From Lachnospiraceae bacterium (GTDB taxonomy: Bacteria > Bacillota > Clostridia > Lachnospirales > Anaerotignaceae), in contig DPJA01000039.1 of the NCBI GenBank assembly GCA_003543235.1, positions 186,001-250,000 on the forward strand: a stretch of DNA of 64,000 nt, in the 5' to 3' direction. Positions 53,756 to 61,874 of this stretch are shown one piece after another. Below the pieces are notes generated by a model. That model did no database searches. It saw nothing but the letters and a program-made list of their open reading frames with translations, and was not told where the DNA came from. The first letter of the stretch is position 1. Each line of letters starts with the position of its first letter. The translations under genes and the position numbers were made by a program.

Positions 53756-55120
53756 TTACATTACAACTTCTAAATCTTTTTCATCACAATGGCTATCCTG
53801 ATAATCCATAATAGCATTTGTAATTAATTCTGCCATACGAATTGCTCCTTTATACCCAACTAAAGGCATATAAGAATGTATGTAGCGGTCTATAATAGGG
53901 AATCCCATTCTAACCAAAGGCACATCTTCTGCCCTTGCTATAGTTTTACCATGAGTTCCGCCAATAAGCAAGTCTACTTTTTCATTTTTCATCATTTGAT
54001 GAAGTAAGAACAAGTCTGTATCTGCTTTTGCAACACAATCTGTTACTGCAAATTTTTCAAGTAATTCATTTGCTTTTTTCTCAAATGCAGCTCCAGGTGT
54101 TCCTGTTATCATATATTTTGGAATCATTCCCAGCTCAAGTACAAATGCTGCTATACCTAACACAGTATCTGGGTCACCAAAAATAGCTACCTTTTTACCA
54201 TAGGTATATGGATGAATATCCAACATCATATCTACCAATTGGCCTCTTTCTTCCTCAATTTCAAAAGGAATTTCTTCCTTTGATAAATCCTGAAGTGCCA
54301 TAATGAATTTATCAGTCATTTCAACTCCCATAGGAAGTGGCATTGCCTCATATTCAACTCCACATTTTTTACGAAGCACTTCTGCTGAAGGCTCTGAAGT
54401 TTGAAGTCCCAATGCAATAGTTTTTTTACAGTCGCCCAAACCTATAATGTCTGGTATCTGAGTTCCACCCTTTGGATACATTTCAAACTTGCCTGTCATT
54501 GGTGTATCTAAAACACCACTGGTATCTGGAAGCATGGTATAGTCAACCTTCATTGCATTAAGAAGTCTTTTATACTCTCTCATATCTCCTGGATTTACAA
54601 ACCCTGGCATTAAGCAAATTTTTTCGTTAGACACGCCAGTCTTTTTGGAGAGATAATTGATAAAACCTGAAACCATATTTGTAAAGCCAGTTACGTGTGA
54701 GCCTTTGTAACTTGGTGTATTACAGTGTACCATATATTTGCCTTCAGGTACATCTATATCTATAATTAACGCATTTAAATCATCACCAATTGTTTCAGAA
54801 AGGCAAGTTGTATGTACAGCAATGATGTCTGGCTTATATAAATCAAATATATTTTTAGCTGCTGTTTTTAAATTACTTCCGCCACCAAATACAGAAGCTC
54901 CTTCTGTAAATGAACTTGAAGATGCCATTGCTGGTTCTTTAAAATGTCTTGTTAAGAACATTCTGTGAAATGCACAACATCCCTGTGAACCATGACTGTG
55001 AGGTAAGCATTTATGCACACCCAAAGCAGCATACATAGCCCCTACAGGTTGACACGTCTTTGCCGGATTAATAGTTAACGCTTTTCTGTCAGCTACTTCT
55101 TTTGTTGTATAATTAAGCAT
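53756..55120 (-). CDS. nifK: Nitrogenase MoFe protein, beta subunit
   Basis: The 454-residue subunit lacks the roughly 50-residue N-terminal extension of Azotobacter NifK, as in Clostridium pasteurianum. P-cluster ligands are Cys23 (AKTCQPVGAMYA), Cys48 (GSQGCCAFH) and Cys106 (VHTTCLSETIGDD), and the Ser region is NTPSYKGSHVTGFTNM. GGTHGKTIARAEDVPLVRMG and the following FPIIDRY are typical. The start codon shares a base with the nifD stop (TAATG), so translation is coupled. A hairpin terminator follows. Confidence 0.97.
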   Translation of the reverse strand: MLNYTTKEVADRKALTINPAKTCQPVGAMYAALGVHKCLPHSHGSQGCCAFHRMFLTRHFKEPAMASSSSFTEGASVFGGGSNLKTAAKNIFDLYKPDIIAVHTTCLSETIGDDLNALIIDIDVPEGKYMVHCNTPSYKGSHVTGFTNMVSGFINYLSKKTGVSNEKICLMPGFVNPGDMREYKRLLNAMKVDYTMLPDTSGVLDTPMTGKFEMYPKGGTQIPDIIGLGDCKKTIALGLQTSEPSAEVLRKKCGVEYEAMPLPMGVEMTDKFIMALQDLSKEEIPFEIEEERGQLVDMMLDIHPYTYGKKVAIFGDPDTVLGIAAFVLELGMIPKYMITGTPGAAFEKKANELLEKFAVTDCVAKADTDLFLLHQMMKNEKVDLLIGGTHGKTIARAEDVPLVRMGFPIIDRYIHSYMPLVGYKGAIRMAELITNAIMDYQDSHCDEKDLEVVM

Positions 55121-56727
55121 TACTCCTCACCTCCTAATGAACCTTCTAAATTTGGTATCTGTTTCCAAGGTGCTCTTATAAGCCCCCATGCTGGTGTTGA
55201 TAATCCCATAAGTATATCCTGACCAAACCTTACTGCACCTGAAAATGTTGAGTATGGTCCGCTGTAATCATAAGAATGTAACTGTCTTGAAAGGAATCCA
55301 CCCTTTTGAGCAACAAACTTATCTTTTATACCAGAAAAGAAAATATCTGGTTTCAAAATGTGCAAAAATTCTTCTGTTTCAAAATGGTTCAAATCGTCAC
55401 AGATAATTGACCCTTCGTCCATTTCCTTAAACATACCCTCATAGTAGTTAAGGTTAACTCCTTTTTCTTTCAATGCTTCTTTTTGCTCGTCAGACAATAA
55501 AACTTTATAATATTTAGGGTCTTTTTCAACTGTTATGCTCTCAATATTTTTACTGTCAGCATCCATTTTAATGTCAGGAATAACTTCTCGTCCTTCATAA
55601 TCATCTCTATGAGCAAATTCATAGCCAGCAAGAACTGTGCTAATTCCAAAATCTTTTAAAAGTGTTTGGTAATGATGGGACCTTGAACCTCCAACATATA
55701 AAGCGGCTGTTTTGCCTTTTAATTTGCTCTTTAAATACTGAACTTCATCAAATACATTAGCAATTTCATCTGAAATAACATCCTCAATTCTGGCAGTTAA
55801 TTCAGCATCGTTAAAATATTTTGCAATATTGCGTAAGGCTTCTACACTAGACTCTATGCCAATAAAGTTTACTTTAAGCCAATCCATTCCATACTTAGTA
55901 TACATCATATCTGCAACATAGTTAATAGATCTATGACATTGTACTAAGTTCAAATCTGCTAAATGGGAATTTTTCATATCACGATAGCTACCGCCGCCTG
56001 TGAAAACTGATACAACCTCAATTCCACATCGTTTTAACAGTTTTTCTACTTCCCAACCATCGCCACCGATATTGTATTCACCTAAGATATTAACACTAAA
56101 TTTTTTCTTAGGTGCTCTATCTCCTGTTCCAATTATGTATTTTATAATCTGATTATTTGCAATATGATGTCCTGCTGACTGGCTTACACCTTTATATCCC
56201 TCACAGCTAAAGCCAATACACTTGATGCTGTATTCTTCTTCTGCCCATCTTGCAACTGCGTGTATATCATCTCCAATTAAACCAACTGGGCAAGTTGAGC
56301 AAATAAAAATTGCTGTAGGATTAAAAATTGACATTGCCTCTGTAATAGCTTGCTTTAATTTCTTTTCACCACCAAATACAATGTCAGGCTCTTGCATATC
56401 GGTAGAAAAACAATATTCTAAGTAAGAATCTGCCTGTTCTCCATCTCTTTCATCTGCAACCGCCTTGTGTCTTCTGGTTCCCCATGAATAATAAGCACAA
56501 CCAATTGGTCCGTGTACTATGATTGCGGCATCTTTTATAGGACCGAGGACAACACCCTTACAGCCTGCAAAACAGCATCCTCTTTGAGTAATAATACCTG
56601 GAATTGTTCTGGTATTAGCTGTTACAACATCTGGGTCTTTTTCGCCTTTAGTAACTACATGGTCTTTTCTGTTTTTATATACTCTTGCACTATATTGTTC
56701 TAACAGATGATCTCTTGCTGAACTCAT
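55120..56727 (-). CDS. nifD: Nitrogenase MoFe protein, alpha subunit
   Basis: The 535-residue subunit carries FeMo-co ligands Cys264 (NLVQCHRSINY) and His484 (QLHSYDYSGPY), and P-cluster ligands Cys51, Cys77 (GPIGC) and Cys146 (STCPVGLIGDD). The catalytic Gln183 and His187 lie in GVSQSAGHHIAN. An insertion of about 55 residues (about 382-436) is the feature that sets Clostridium pasteurianum NifD apart from Azotobacter. YYSWGTRR at 79-86 has Trp where Azotobacter has Arg96, normal for this group. Hence a Mo-type, group III enzyme by sequence. GGAGGTGAGG precedes the ATG. Confidence 0.97.
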   Translation of the reverse strand: MSSARDHLLEQYSARVYKNRKDHVVTKGEKDPDVVTANTRTIPGIITQRGCCFAGCKGVVLGPIKDAAIIVHGPIGCAYYSWGTRRHKAVADERDGEQADSYLEYCFSTDMQEPDIVFGGEKKLKQAITEAMSIFNPTAIFICSTCPVGLIGDDIHAVARWAEEEYSIKCIGFSCEGYKGVSQSAGHHIANNQIIKYIIGTGDRAPKKKFSVNILGEYNIGGDGWEVEKLLKRCGIEVVSVFTGGGSYRDMKNSHLADLNLVQCHRSINYVADMMYTKYGMDWLKVNFIGIESSVEALRNIAKYFNDAELTARIEDVISDEIANVFDEVQYLKSKLKGKTAALYVGGSRSHHYQTLLKDFGISTVLAGYEFAHRDDYEGREVIPDIKMDADSKNIESITVEKDPKYYKVLLSDEQKEALKEKGVNLNYYEGMFKEMDEGSIICDDLNHFETEEFLHILKPDIFFSGIKDKFVAQKGGFLSRQLHSYDYSGPYSTFSGAVRFGQDILMGLSTPAWGLIRAPWKQIPNLEGSLGGEE

Positions 56728-56742
56728 ATCCTCACCTCCATT

Positions 56743-57132
56743 TTAATATGATTCTGAATCAATCTGTAATTCTCCATCTCTTATACGAATAGATTCTGCA
56801 ACTGGTACCACAAAAATCTTTCCATCTCCAGGATTTCCTGTACAGTTTGCTTCTATAATTGTGTTTACAGCTTTTTCAACTTCATCATCAGGAACGATTA
56901 CTGTAAAATATCTTTTTGGTATTAATCTTGAGCCTTCTGTAATATACTCACCAAGTGGTGAAATAGGAAGCTCTCCTTCCGATAAAACAGTTTCAACTAA
57001 ATTTGCATCAATAGCCTTTTTGCCTCTGCCCATAACTTTTCTACAGGTAAATGCAGGAAAGCCTGCTTCTGCCAATGCTTCTTTAGTTGCATTTACTCGG
57101 TTTAAACGAACCATTGCCATTACTTCCTTCAC
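56743..57132 (-). CDS. nifI2: Nitrogenase PII-like regulator NifI2
   Basis: The GTG at 57132 (KEVMAMVRLNRVNATKEALA follows it) lies eight bases after AGGAGG and gives 129 residues; a TTG two codons upstream is too close. GlnB-family trimeric regulator: AGFPAFTCRKVMGRGKKAID and the C-terminal GNPGDGKIFVVPVAESIRIR are typical. With NifI1 it blocks nitrogenase in response to ammonium, sensing 2-oxoglutarate and ATP. Its place between nifI1 and nifD is standard for anaerobes and methanogens. Confidence 0.93.
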   Translation of the reverse strand: MKEVMAMVRLNRVNATKEALAEAGFPAFTCRKVMGRGKKAIDANLVETVLSEGELPISPLGEYITEGSRLIPKRYFTVIVPDDEVEKAVNTIIEANCTGNPGDGKIFVVPVAESIRIRDGELQIDSESY

Positions 57133-57144
57133 AAGCAACCCCTC

Positions 57145-57471
57145 CTATAATCCGACTTTTTTAGAACTTATTGTATATGCCTCATCAACAGGGCTGATAA
57201 AAATTCTACCATCTCCAAAATGTCCATTTTCACCTGTTCTGGCATACTTCATTATCATCTTTACAACATCATCTTTATCTTCATCATTTACTACCATTAA
57301 CAACATTTCTTTAGGAATTTCATCATAGAAAACATCTCCAACTTTAATTCCTTTTTGTTTACCACGTCCGTAAACATCCATTTTTGTTACTGCAGGATAG
57401 CCAGCAGATAACAATTCTGATAAAACTGTACCAACTTGATTTGGTCTAATAATTGCACGAATAAGTAACAT
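57145..57471 (-). CDS. nifI1: Nitrogenase PII-like regulator NifI1
   Basis: The 108-residue GlnB-family protein reads MLLIRAIIRPNQVGTVLSEL, AGYPAVTKMDVYGRGKQKGI, FYDEIPKEMLLMVVNDEDKD and GHFGDGRIFISPVDEAYTI. It forms a complex with NifI2 that inhibits the MoFe protein when nitrogen is sufficient. AAAGGAGGCG precedes the ATG. It lies 18 bases after nifH. Confidence 0.94.
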   Translation of the reverse strand: MLLIRAIIRPNQVGTVLSELLSAGYPAVTKMDVYGRGKQKGIKVGDVFYDEIPKEMLLMVVNDEDKDDVVKMIMKYARTGENGHFGDGRIFISPVDEAYTISSKKVGL

Positions 57472-57489
57472 ATAAACGCCTCCTTTTAA

Positions 57490-58308
57490 TTAATCCATGA
57501 GTCCATGTTCCATCAAAATTGATTCTAATTTTTCAATTGACATAGGTGTTGGAACAACAAACATCTGATTTTCATCAATTTTTCTTGCAAGCTCTCTGTA
57601 TTCATCTGCCTGAATTTCTTCTGGGCTAAAATCAATTACAGTCTTTTTATTAATTTCTGCTCTTTGTACTGCATTGTCACGTGGTACAAAATGAATCATT
57701 TGTGTGCCAAGCTCTTTTGCAACAGCCTGAACAAGCTCTGCTTCACCATCTACGTTTCTTGAATTACAGATAAGACCACCAAGTCTTACGCCACCAGTGT
57801 TTGCATATTTCATAATACCTTTTGCAATATTATTTGCAGCGTAAAGAGCCATCATTTCTCCTGAACATACTATGTAAATTTCCTTTGCCTTACCTTCACG
57901 TATTGGCATTGCAAAACCACCGCAAACAACGTCGCCAAGAACGTCATAAAATACATAATCAAGGTCCTCTTCATAAGCACCTAACTGTTCAAGTAAGTTA
58001 ATAGAAGTGATAATACCACGTCCTGCACAACCTACACCAGGCTCTGGTCCGCCAGATTCAACACCTTTAATTCCGCCATATCCTTCTTTAAGGATATAAT
58101 CCAAATCAATGTCTTCGCCTTCTTCTCTTAAAGTATCAAGAACTGTTTTTTGTGCTAAGCCTCCTAAAACTAATCTTGTTGAATCTGCTTTTGGGTCGCA
58201 GCCAACAATCATAATTTTCTTACCCATCTCAGCTAATCCTGCTGTAAGGTTTTGTGTTGTAGTTGATTTACCAATTCCGCCTTTTCCATAGATAGCAACC
58301 TGTCTCAT
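57490..58308 (-). CDS. nifH: Nitrogenase iron protein (dinitrogenase reductase)
   Basis: The 272-residue homodimeric ATPase donates electrons to the MoFe protein. It has the P-loop GKGGIGKST (8-16), [4Fe-4S] ligands Cys94 (VGCAGRGI) and Cys129 (DVVCGGFAMPI), the switch block DVLGDVVCGG, and MALYAANNIAKGI. Arg97 matches the Arg that is ADP-ribosylated by DraT in some species; no draT is in the window. AAGGAGGACG precedes the ATG. It leads nifH-I1-I2-D-K. Confidence 0.98.
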   Translation of the reverse strand: MRQVAIYGKGGIGKSTTTQNLTAGLAEMGKKIMIVGCDPKADSTRLVLGGLAQKTVLDTLREEGEDIDLDYILKEGYGGIKGVESGGPEPGVGCAGRGIITSINLLEQLGAYEEDLDYVFYDVLGDVVCGGFAMPIREGKAKEIYIVCSGEMMALYAANNIAKGIMKYANTGGVRLGGLICNSRNVDGEAELVQAVAKELGTQMIHFVPRDNAVQRAEINKKTVIDFSPEEIQADEYRELARKIDENQMFVVPTPMSIEKLESILMEHGLMD

Positions 58309-58392
58309 ATTGTCGTCCTCCTTATTAAATGGTTTAACATAAGTTTAGAATACCTACTAAGAATATCTCTCTATTTTCACAAAAGTTGTAAT

Positions 58393-58426
58393 AAAAAAAG
58401 CGTGAAAAATATTTATTTTCCAACGC
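58393..58426 (-). terminator. Intrinsic terminator in the nifH leader (possible attenuator)
   Basis: On the minus strand GCGT-T-GGAAAAT pairs with ATTTTTC-ACGC around AAAT, followed directly by seven T (58393-58399). It lies between the nifH promoter (58460-58488) and the nifH start, so transcription from that promoter must pass it. It might also act as the modC terminator. Confidence 0.75.
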
Positions 58427-58435
58427 CCTTGTCGA
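58420..58435 (-). promoter_or_regulatory. ANTAR-like hexaloop hairpin overlapping the terminator
   Basis: On the minus strand TCGAC-AAGGGC-GTTGG forms a 5-bp stem (two wobbles) with a six-base loop having A at position 1 and G at position 4, the loop rule for ANTAR-bound RNA. Its 3' arm overlaps the 5' arm of the terminator, so the two are mutually exclusive. The first hairpin of the usual pair was not found. Confidence 0.4.
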
Positions 58436-58459
58436 GTGATATTCAATTACTGTAAGGTC

Positions 58460-58488
58460 ATTATATAAGAACCATACTTTGTTTACAA
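58460..58488 (-). promoter_or_regulatory. nifH promoter, sigma-A type
   Basis: On the minus strand -35 TTGTAA (58483-58488) and -10 TATAAT (58460-58465) are 17 bases apart. No sigma-54 GG/GC box or NifA-type site was seen. The leader to the ATG is about 145 bases. Confidence 0.65.
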
Positions 58489-58544
58489 TACTGCAACAAT
58501 TACAAAAAACCCTAAAAAACAAACAACAATTTTCATAAATCGGT

Positions 58545-59585
58545 TCATTGACGAAGCAAAAACAGCTTATCTTCAGGTATTGAAATGTTTTTAATTTCCT
58601 TTTGTTTTGTGGTCTTAATCCATATATCCCTGTCAGAACCAGAACTGTTTCTTAAAATATAACTTGTGTGAAAAGGCAGTTGAGCCATTTCTACTATATC
58701 CACTTTCATAACATTATTCATTTCATGGTTTGTTTTATCTGTTTCATGTTGCAAACCAACTGGCACCTCAATCCTATTTTCTCGAATACCTACATATTCA
58801 ATACAGTCTGTAACCTTTTCTTTTGTTTTTAGAATGATATTCCAGTCCAGTGCATTTATACAATAATCATTAATTTTTTTAACTTTTGATATATTTTTAC
58901 AGCCTGTAAGCTTGGCTGCTTGAACATACCGAGGATTATTAAATACATTTTCGGTGTCATCAAATGTCACTAGGTGACCTTTATCTATTACCACAAGCTT
59001 ATCTGAAAGTCTATATATTTCATTTCGATTATGCGATACTATTATTACTTTCCCCTTGTAGTCAGCTAAAATTGCAGTCATTTCTCTTTGTAGCTGCTCC
59101 TTTAAATAACCATCAAGTGCAGAAAATGGTTCATCCAACATAATAATGTCTGGTTCATAGGCTAAAATTCTTGCAAGGGCTACCCTTTGCTGTTCACCTC
59201 CAGATAACTGGTTAGGATACCTGTTTTCCAAACCCTCAAGATGCAATTTTCTAATAAGTGAAGCTATTTTTTCATCTGATGGGTTTGTAATGCCAATATT
59301 TTTAGCCACTGTCATATTAGGAAACAAGGCATAATTTTGAAATAAATAGCCTGCTTTTCTTTTTTGCGGCAAAAGTTTAATTTTTTCTTTAGAATCAAAC
59401 AGCACTTTGCCATCTAACACAATACGCCCCTCATCAGGATTTTCAATTCCTGCAATACATTTTAACGTCATACTTTTTCCGCATCCACTTGCACCTAAAA
59501 TGCCAATACGGTCATTGTCACTATTAAATTCCACTTCTAAATTGAATTTTCCAAGCTTTTTCTTAATATTTACTTCAAGTGACAT
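58545..59585 (-). CDS. modC: Molybdate ABC transporter ATP-binding protein
   Basis: The 346-residue protein has Walker A GILGASGCGKSMTLK (about residues 28-42), Q-loop LFQNYALFPNMTV, signature QLSGGEQQRVALARI, Walker B DIIMLDEPFSALD, and an H-loop VSHNRNEI. The C-terminal part (about 230-346) is a diverged TOBE/MOP-like domain that may sense molybdate. It powers import by ModAB, supplying Mo for FeMo-co. It lies three bases after modB and is the last mod gene before nifH. Confidence 0.94.
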   Translation of the reverse strand: MSLEVNIKKKLGKFNLEVEFNSDNDRIGILGASGCGKSMTLKCIAGIENPDEGRIVLDGKVLFDSKEKIKLLPQKRKAGYLFQNYALFPNMTVAKNIGITNPSDEKIASLIRKLHLEGLENRYPNQLSGGEQQRVALARILAYEPDIIMLDEPFSALDGYLKEQLQREMTAILADYKGKVIIVSHNRNEIYRLSDKLVVIDKGHLVTFDDTENVFNNPRYVQAAKLTGCKNISKVKKINDYCINALDWNIILKTKEKVTDCIEYVGIRENRIEVPVGLQHETDKTNHEMNNVMKVDIVEMAQLPFHTSYILRNSSGSDRDIWIKTTKQKEIKNISIPEDKLFLLRQ

Positions 59586-59588
59586 ACT

Positions 59589-60284
59589 CTACCACCTCCT
59601 GCTATACTTGGTTCCCTTTCCAGAAATTATATTTATGGCTAAAATTATAAAAAACGACAGTCCTACTATGACCAACACCCAAATGCCCGCTTTGTCATAA
59701 TTTCCTGCCGCCGTTTCTGCTGCGATTGCTACCGCTATTGTTCTTGTTTTTCCTAATATATTTCCTGCAAGCATTGATGTAGCACCATATTCACCTAAAG
59801 CTCTGGCAAAAGCCAATACTGTTCCCGAAGCTATTCCTGGCGATGCTATGGGCATAATAATATGCCAAAATATATTAAATTCACTCATGCCAAGTGTTCT
59901 TCCCGCTTGTATAAGCGTAACATCTATCTGTTCAAACGCCGCTCTGCTATTACGATACATCAAAGGAAATGCAATTACTACTGCTGCAATAACACAGCCT
60001 TGCCATGTCTGAACTATTTTAATATCAAACTCTGTATAAAGGTAATTTCCAAAAGGTCTTTTTAGGCTAAACAAAAGTAGCAATAAAAAACCCGCAACCG
60101 TTGGCGGTAAAACCAACGGCAGCGTAAATATTCCATCTAAAATTAATTTAATTTTACTATTTATATTCATAACTAATCTTGCTGCATATATTCCCCCAAA
60201 AAATGCGATTATAGTAGCCACCGCACCTGTCTTTAGAGAAATAAATAACGGACTCCAATTTAAGGTTTTCAGCACTTCCATCAT
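59589..60284 (-). CDS. modB: Molybdate ABC transporter permease
   Basis: The 231-residue permease has about five membrane helices. LPLVLPPTVAGFLLLLL (about 55-71), LIQAGRTLGMSEFNIFWHII (coupling-helix EAA-like loop, about 135-155) and FARALGEYGATSMLAGNILG are diagnostic of ModB. It lies 25 bases after modA and is followed closely by modC. Confidence 0.95.
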   Translation of the reverse strand: MMEVLKTLNWSPLFISLKTGAVATIIAFFGGIYAARLVMNINSKIKLILDGIFTLPLVLPPTVAGFLLLLLFSLKRPFGNYLYTEFDIKIVQTWQGCVIAAVVIAFPLMYRNSRAAFEQIDVTLIQAGRTLGMSEFNIFWHIIMPIASPGIASGTVLAFARALGEYGATSMLAGNILGKTRTIAVAIAAETAAGNYDKAGIWVLVIVGLSFFIILAINIISGKGTKYSRRW

Positions 60285-60309
60285 TTATATCACCTAAATT
60301 CTATATATA

Positions 60310-61155
60310 CTATTCTTTATATGCCAAATATCCATATTTTTCAAATGTTGCTGTTGCTTCATCTGATTGCAAATATTCCAAAAATGCTTTTGCAACTGCA
60401 GTTTGGTCTGTGTCAGCTTCTTTATTCTTTACAAGGCCTACTGGATAAATTACTGGTGTTTTAAGACTTCCTTCTGGTGCAGTTGCTATTATTTCTATAG
60501 AATCTGGCATGGTTGCTGCATCGGTTGCATAAACAACGCCTACCTCATTGCTCTTTTCACTTACTGCCGTAAGAACTGCTGTAACATTTGCTCCTTCGTT
60601 AATTTCCATTGCCATAACTTTATCAGAAACACCTAGATTTTCAAATATTTCTCTTGCATATGCACCTACTGGAGCATCTTCTGCTGCAAGTGCCAAATTT
60701 TTTGCTTCAGTTATATTTTCAAAACCTGTTACTTTAGTTTCTGCACCCTTTGCTTTAATTAATACAACCTGATTTTCTAAAAGCTTTACATCTGTACCCT
60801 GTTCAATAAGTCCTTCTTCCTTTAGCTTATCCATTTGTTTCATTGCCGCAGACATAAATACATCACATTCTGCACCCTCTTCAATTTGAGTCTGTAATTT
60901 GCCTGAACTGTCTGCATTAAATAAAATCGTAACTTCAGGGTGTTGCTTTTTATATTCTTCCTGAATTTCATTCATAGCATTACTTAAACTTGCTGCTATA
61001 AATACATTTAGTGTAGATTCTTTTACTTCAGCTTCTTTTGTTGTAGCTTCTTTTGTTTCCGTTTCTTTTGTTGCAGTTGCTTTTGATGCACATCCTGTTG
61101 CCCACACAACTAAACTAAAACACAATAACATAAGTACTAACATTTTTCTTTTCAT
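60310..61155 (-). CDS. modA: Molybdate-binding lipoprotein
   Basis: Start at 61155 (MKRKMLVLMLLCFSLVV) has AGGGGG upstream; a 13-residue longer frame is not needed. The 281-residue protein has a lipoprotein signal with lipobox WATGC (Cys at about residue 22), a Thr/Lys/Glu linker with repeated KE(A)T units, and a type II periplasmic-binding fold. Oxyanion contacts are in FIAASLSNAMNEI, NADSSGKLQTQIEEGAECD, and EDAPVGAYAREIFENLG near residue 175. It captures molybdate outside the membrane. First gene of the mod operon upstream of nif. Confidence 0.95.
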   Translation of the reverse strand: MKRKMLVLMLLCFSLVVWATGCASKATATKETETKEATTKEAEVKESTLNVFIAASLSNAMNEIQEEYKKQHPEVTILFNADSSGKLQTQIEEGAECDVFMSAAMKQMDKLKEEGLIEQGTDVKLLENQVVLIKAKGAETKVTGFENITEAKNLALAAEDAPVGAYAREIFENLGVSDKVMAMEINEGANVTAVLTAVSEKSNEVGVVYATDAATMPDSIEIIATAPEGSLKTPVIYPVGLVKNKEADTDQTAVAKAFLEYLQSDEATATFEKYGYLAYKE

Positions 61156-61381
61156 AATAGAACCCCCTTTTTTTAATGGTACAGTAATTAGCATAATCTG
61201 CTGAGTTTATGTATTTCCCCTTAATGTTACATAAATTTTACAACCATTGCTATACACATATTTGTACATTTTTATATGCCTTATTCTTTTTTCATTGTTA
61301 ATACTTACTATATCTTAATTTTCGTCATTGTTCACTTTTTAAGCTTGCTTTGTAAGTAATTTCAGAAAACCAAACACAACA

Positions 61382-61416
61382 AAAAGCCCCAAAAACATTA
61401 AGTTTTCAGGGCTTTT
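61382..61416 (-). terminator. Terminator of ppnP
   Basis: On the minus strand AAAGCCCTGAAAACTT pairs with a GTTTTTGGGGCTTTTT arm (minor mismatches), ending in five T, about 35 bases after the ppnP stop. The gap 61156-61381, upstream of modA, is AT-rich; no clear promoter or gene was found. Confidence 0.8.
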
Positions 61417-61448
61417 ATATAAATAAATACCACGTAACTACTTTCCTT

Positions 61449-61766
61449 TTACTCTTCTATGTAGGAACAGCAATAGTCCGCTGGTTCGTCTGCAGAAACT
61501 TTGAACTTACTATTAGAAGGTACGTCAAAGGCGTGTCCCTCTTCATATAATACCCATGTTTCACTGTCTGGAAGCAAAACATTCAATTTTCCTGCCAATA
61601 TTTCCATATGTTCTTTCGCCGCTGTTCCAAACTCATATTCACCAGGTAAAATAATTCCAAGGGTTTTTTTTGAACCATCTTCCATAATAAGCGTACGGCT
61701 AGTTACATTTCCTCCATAATAAACATTTGCTTTCTTTACAATAGTTACATTTTTAATTTCGTCCAT
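61449..61766 (-). CDS. ppnP: Pyrimidine/purine nucleoside phosphorylase (PpnP, cupin)
   Basis: The 105-residue cupin-fold enzyme reads NVYYGGNVTSRTLIMEDG, TLGIILPGEYEFGTAAKEHM, LAGKLNVLLPDSETWVLYEEG and a C-terminal FDVPSNSKFKVSADEPADYC. It splits varied nucleosides with phosphate to bases and ribose 1-phosphate. It lies alone between modA and aspA with its own terminator. Confidence 0.93.
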   Translation of the reverse strand: MDEIKNVTIVKKANVYYGGNVTSRTLIMEDGSKKTLGIILPGEYEFGTAAKEHMEILAGKLNVLLPDSETWVLYEEGHAFDVPSNSKFKVSADEPADYCCSYIEE

Positions 61767-61874
61767 TTTTATGCCTCCAGTATATAGTTTTCTTTTTTAT
61801 TATAGTAAATAGTAAGCTATTCTGTCTACTGTATTTTACATTACTATCATTATTTCATGGAATTAGTGCTTAAA

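Noticed and set aside
58309..58544. Sigma-54/NifA control of nifH
   Set aside because: No TGGCAC-N5-TTGC promoter or TGT-N10-ACA activator site was seen; a sigma-A-type promoter with good spacing is present.
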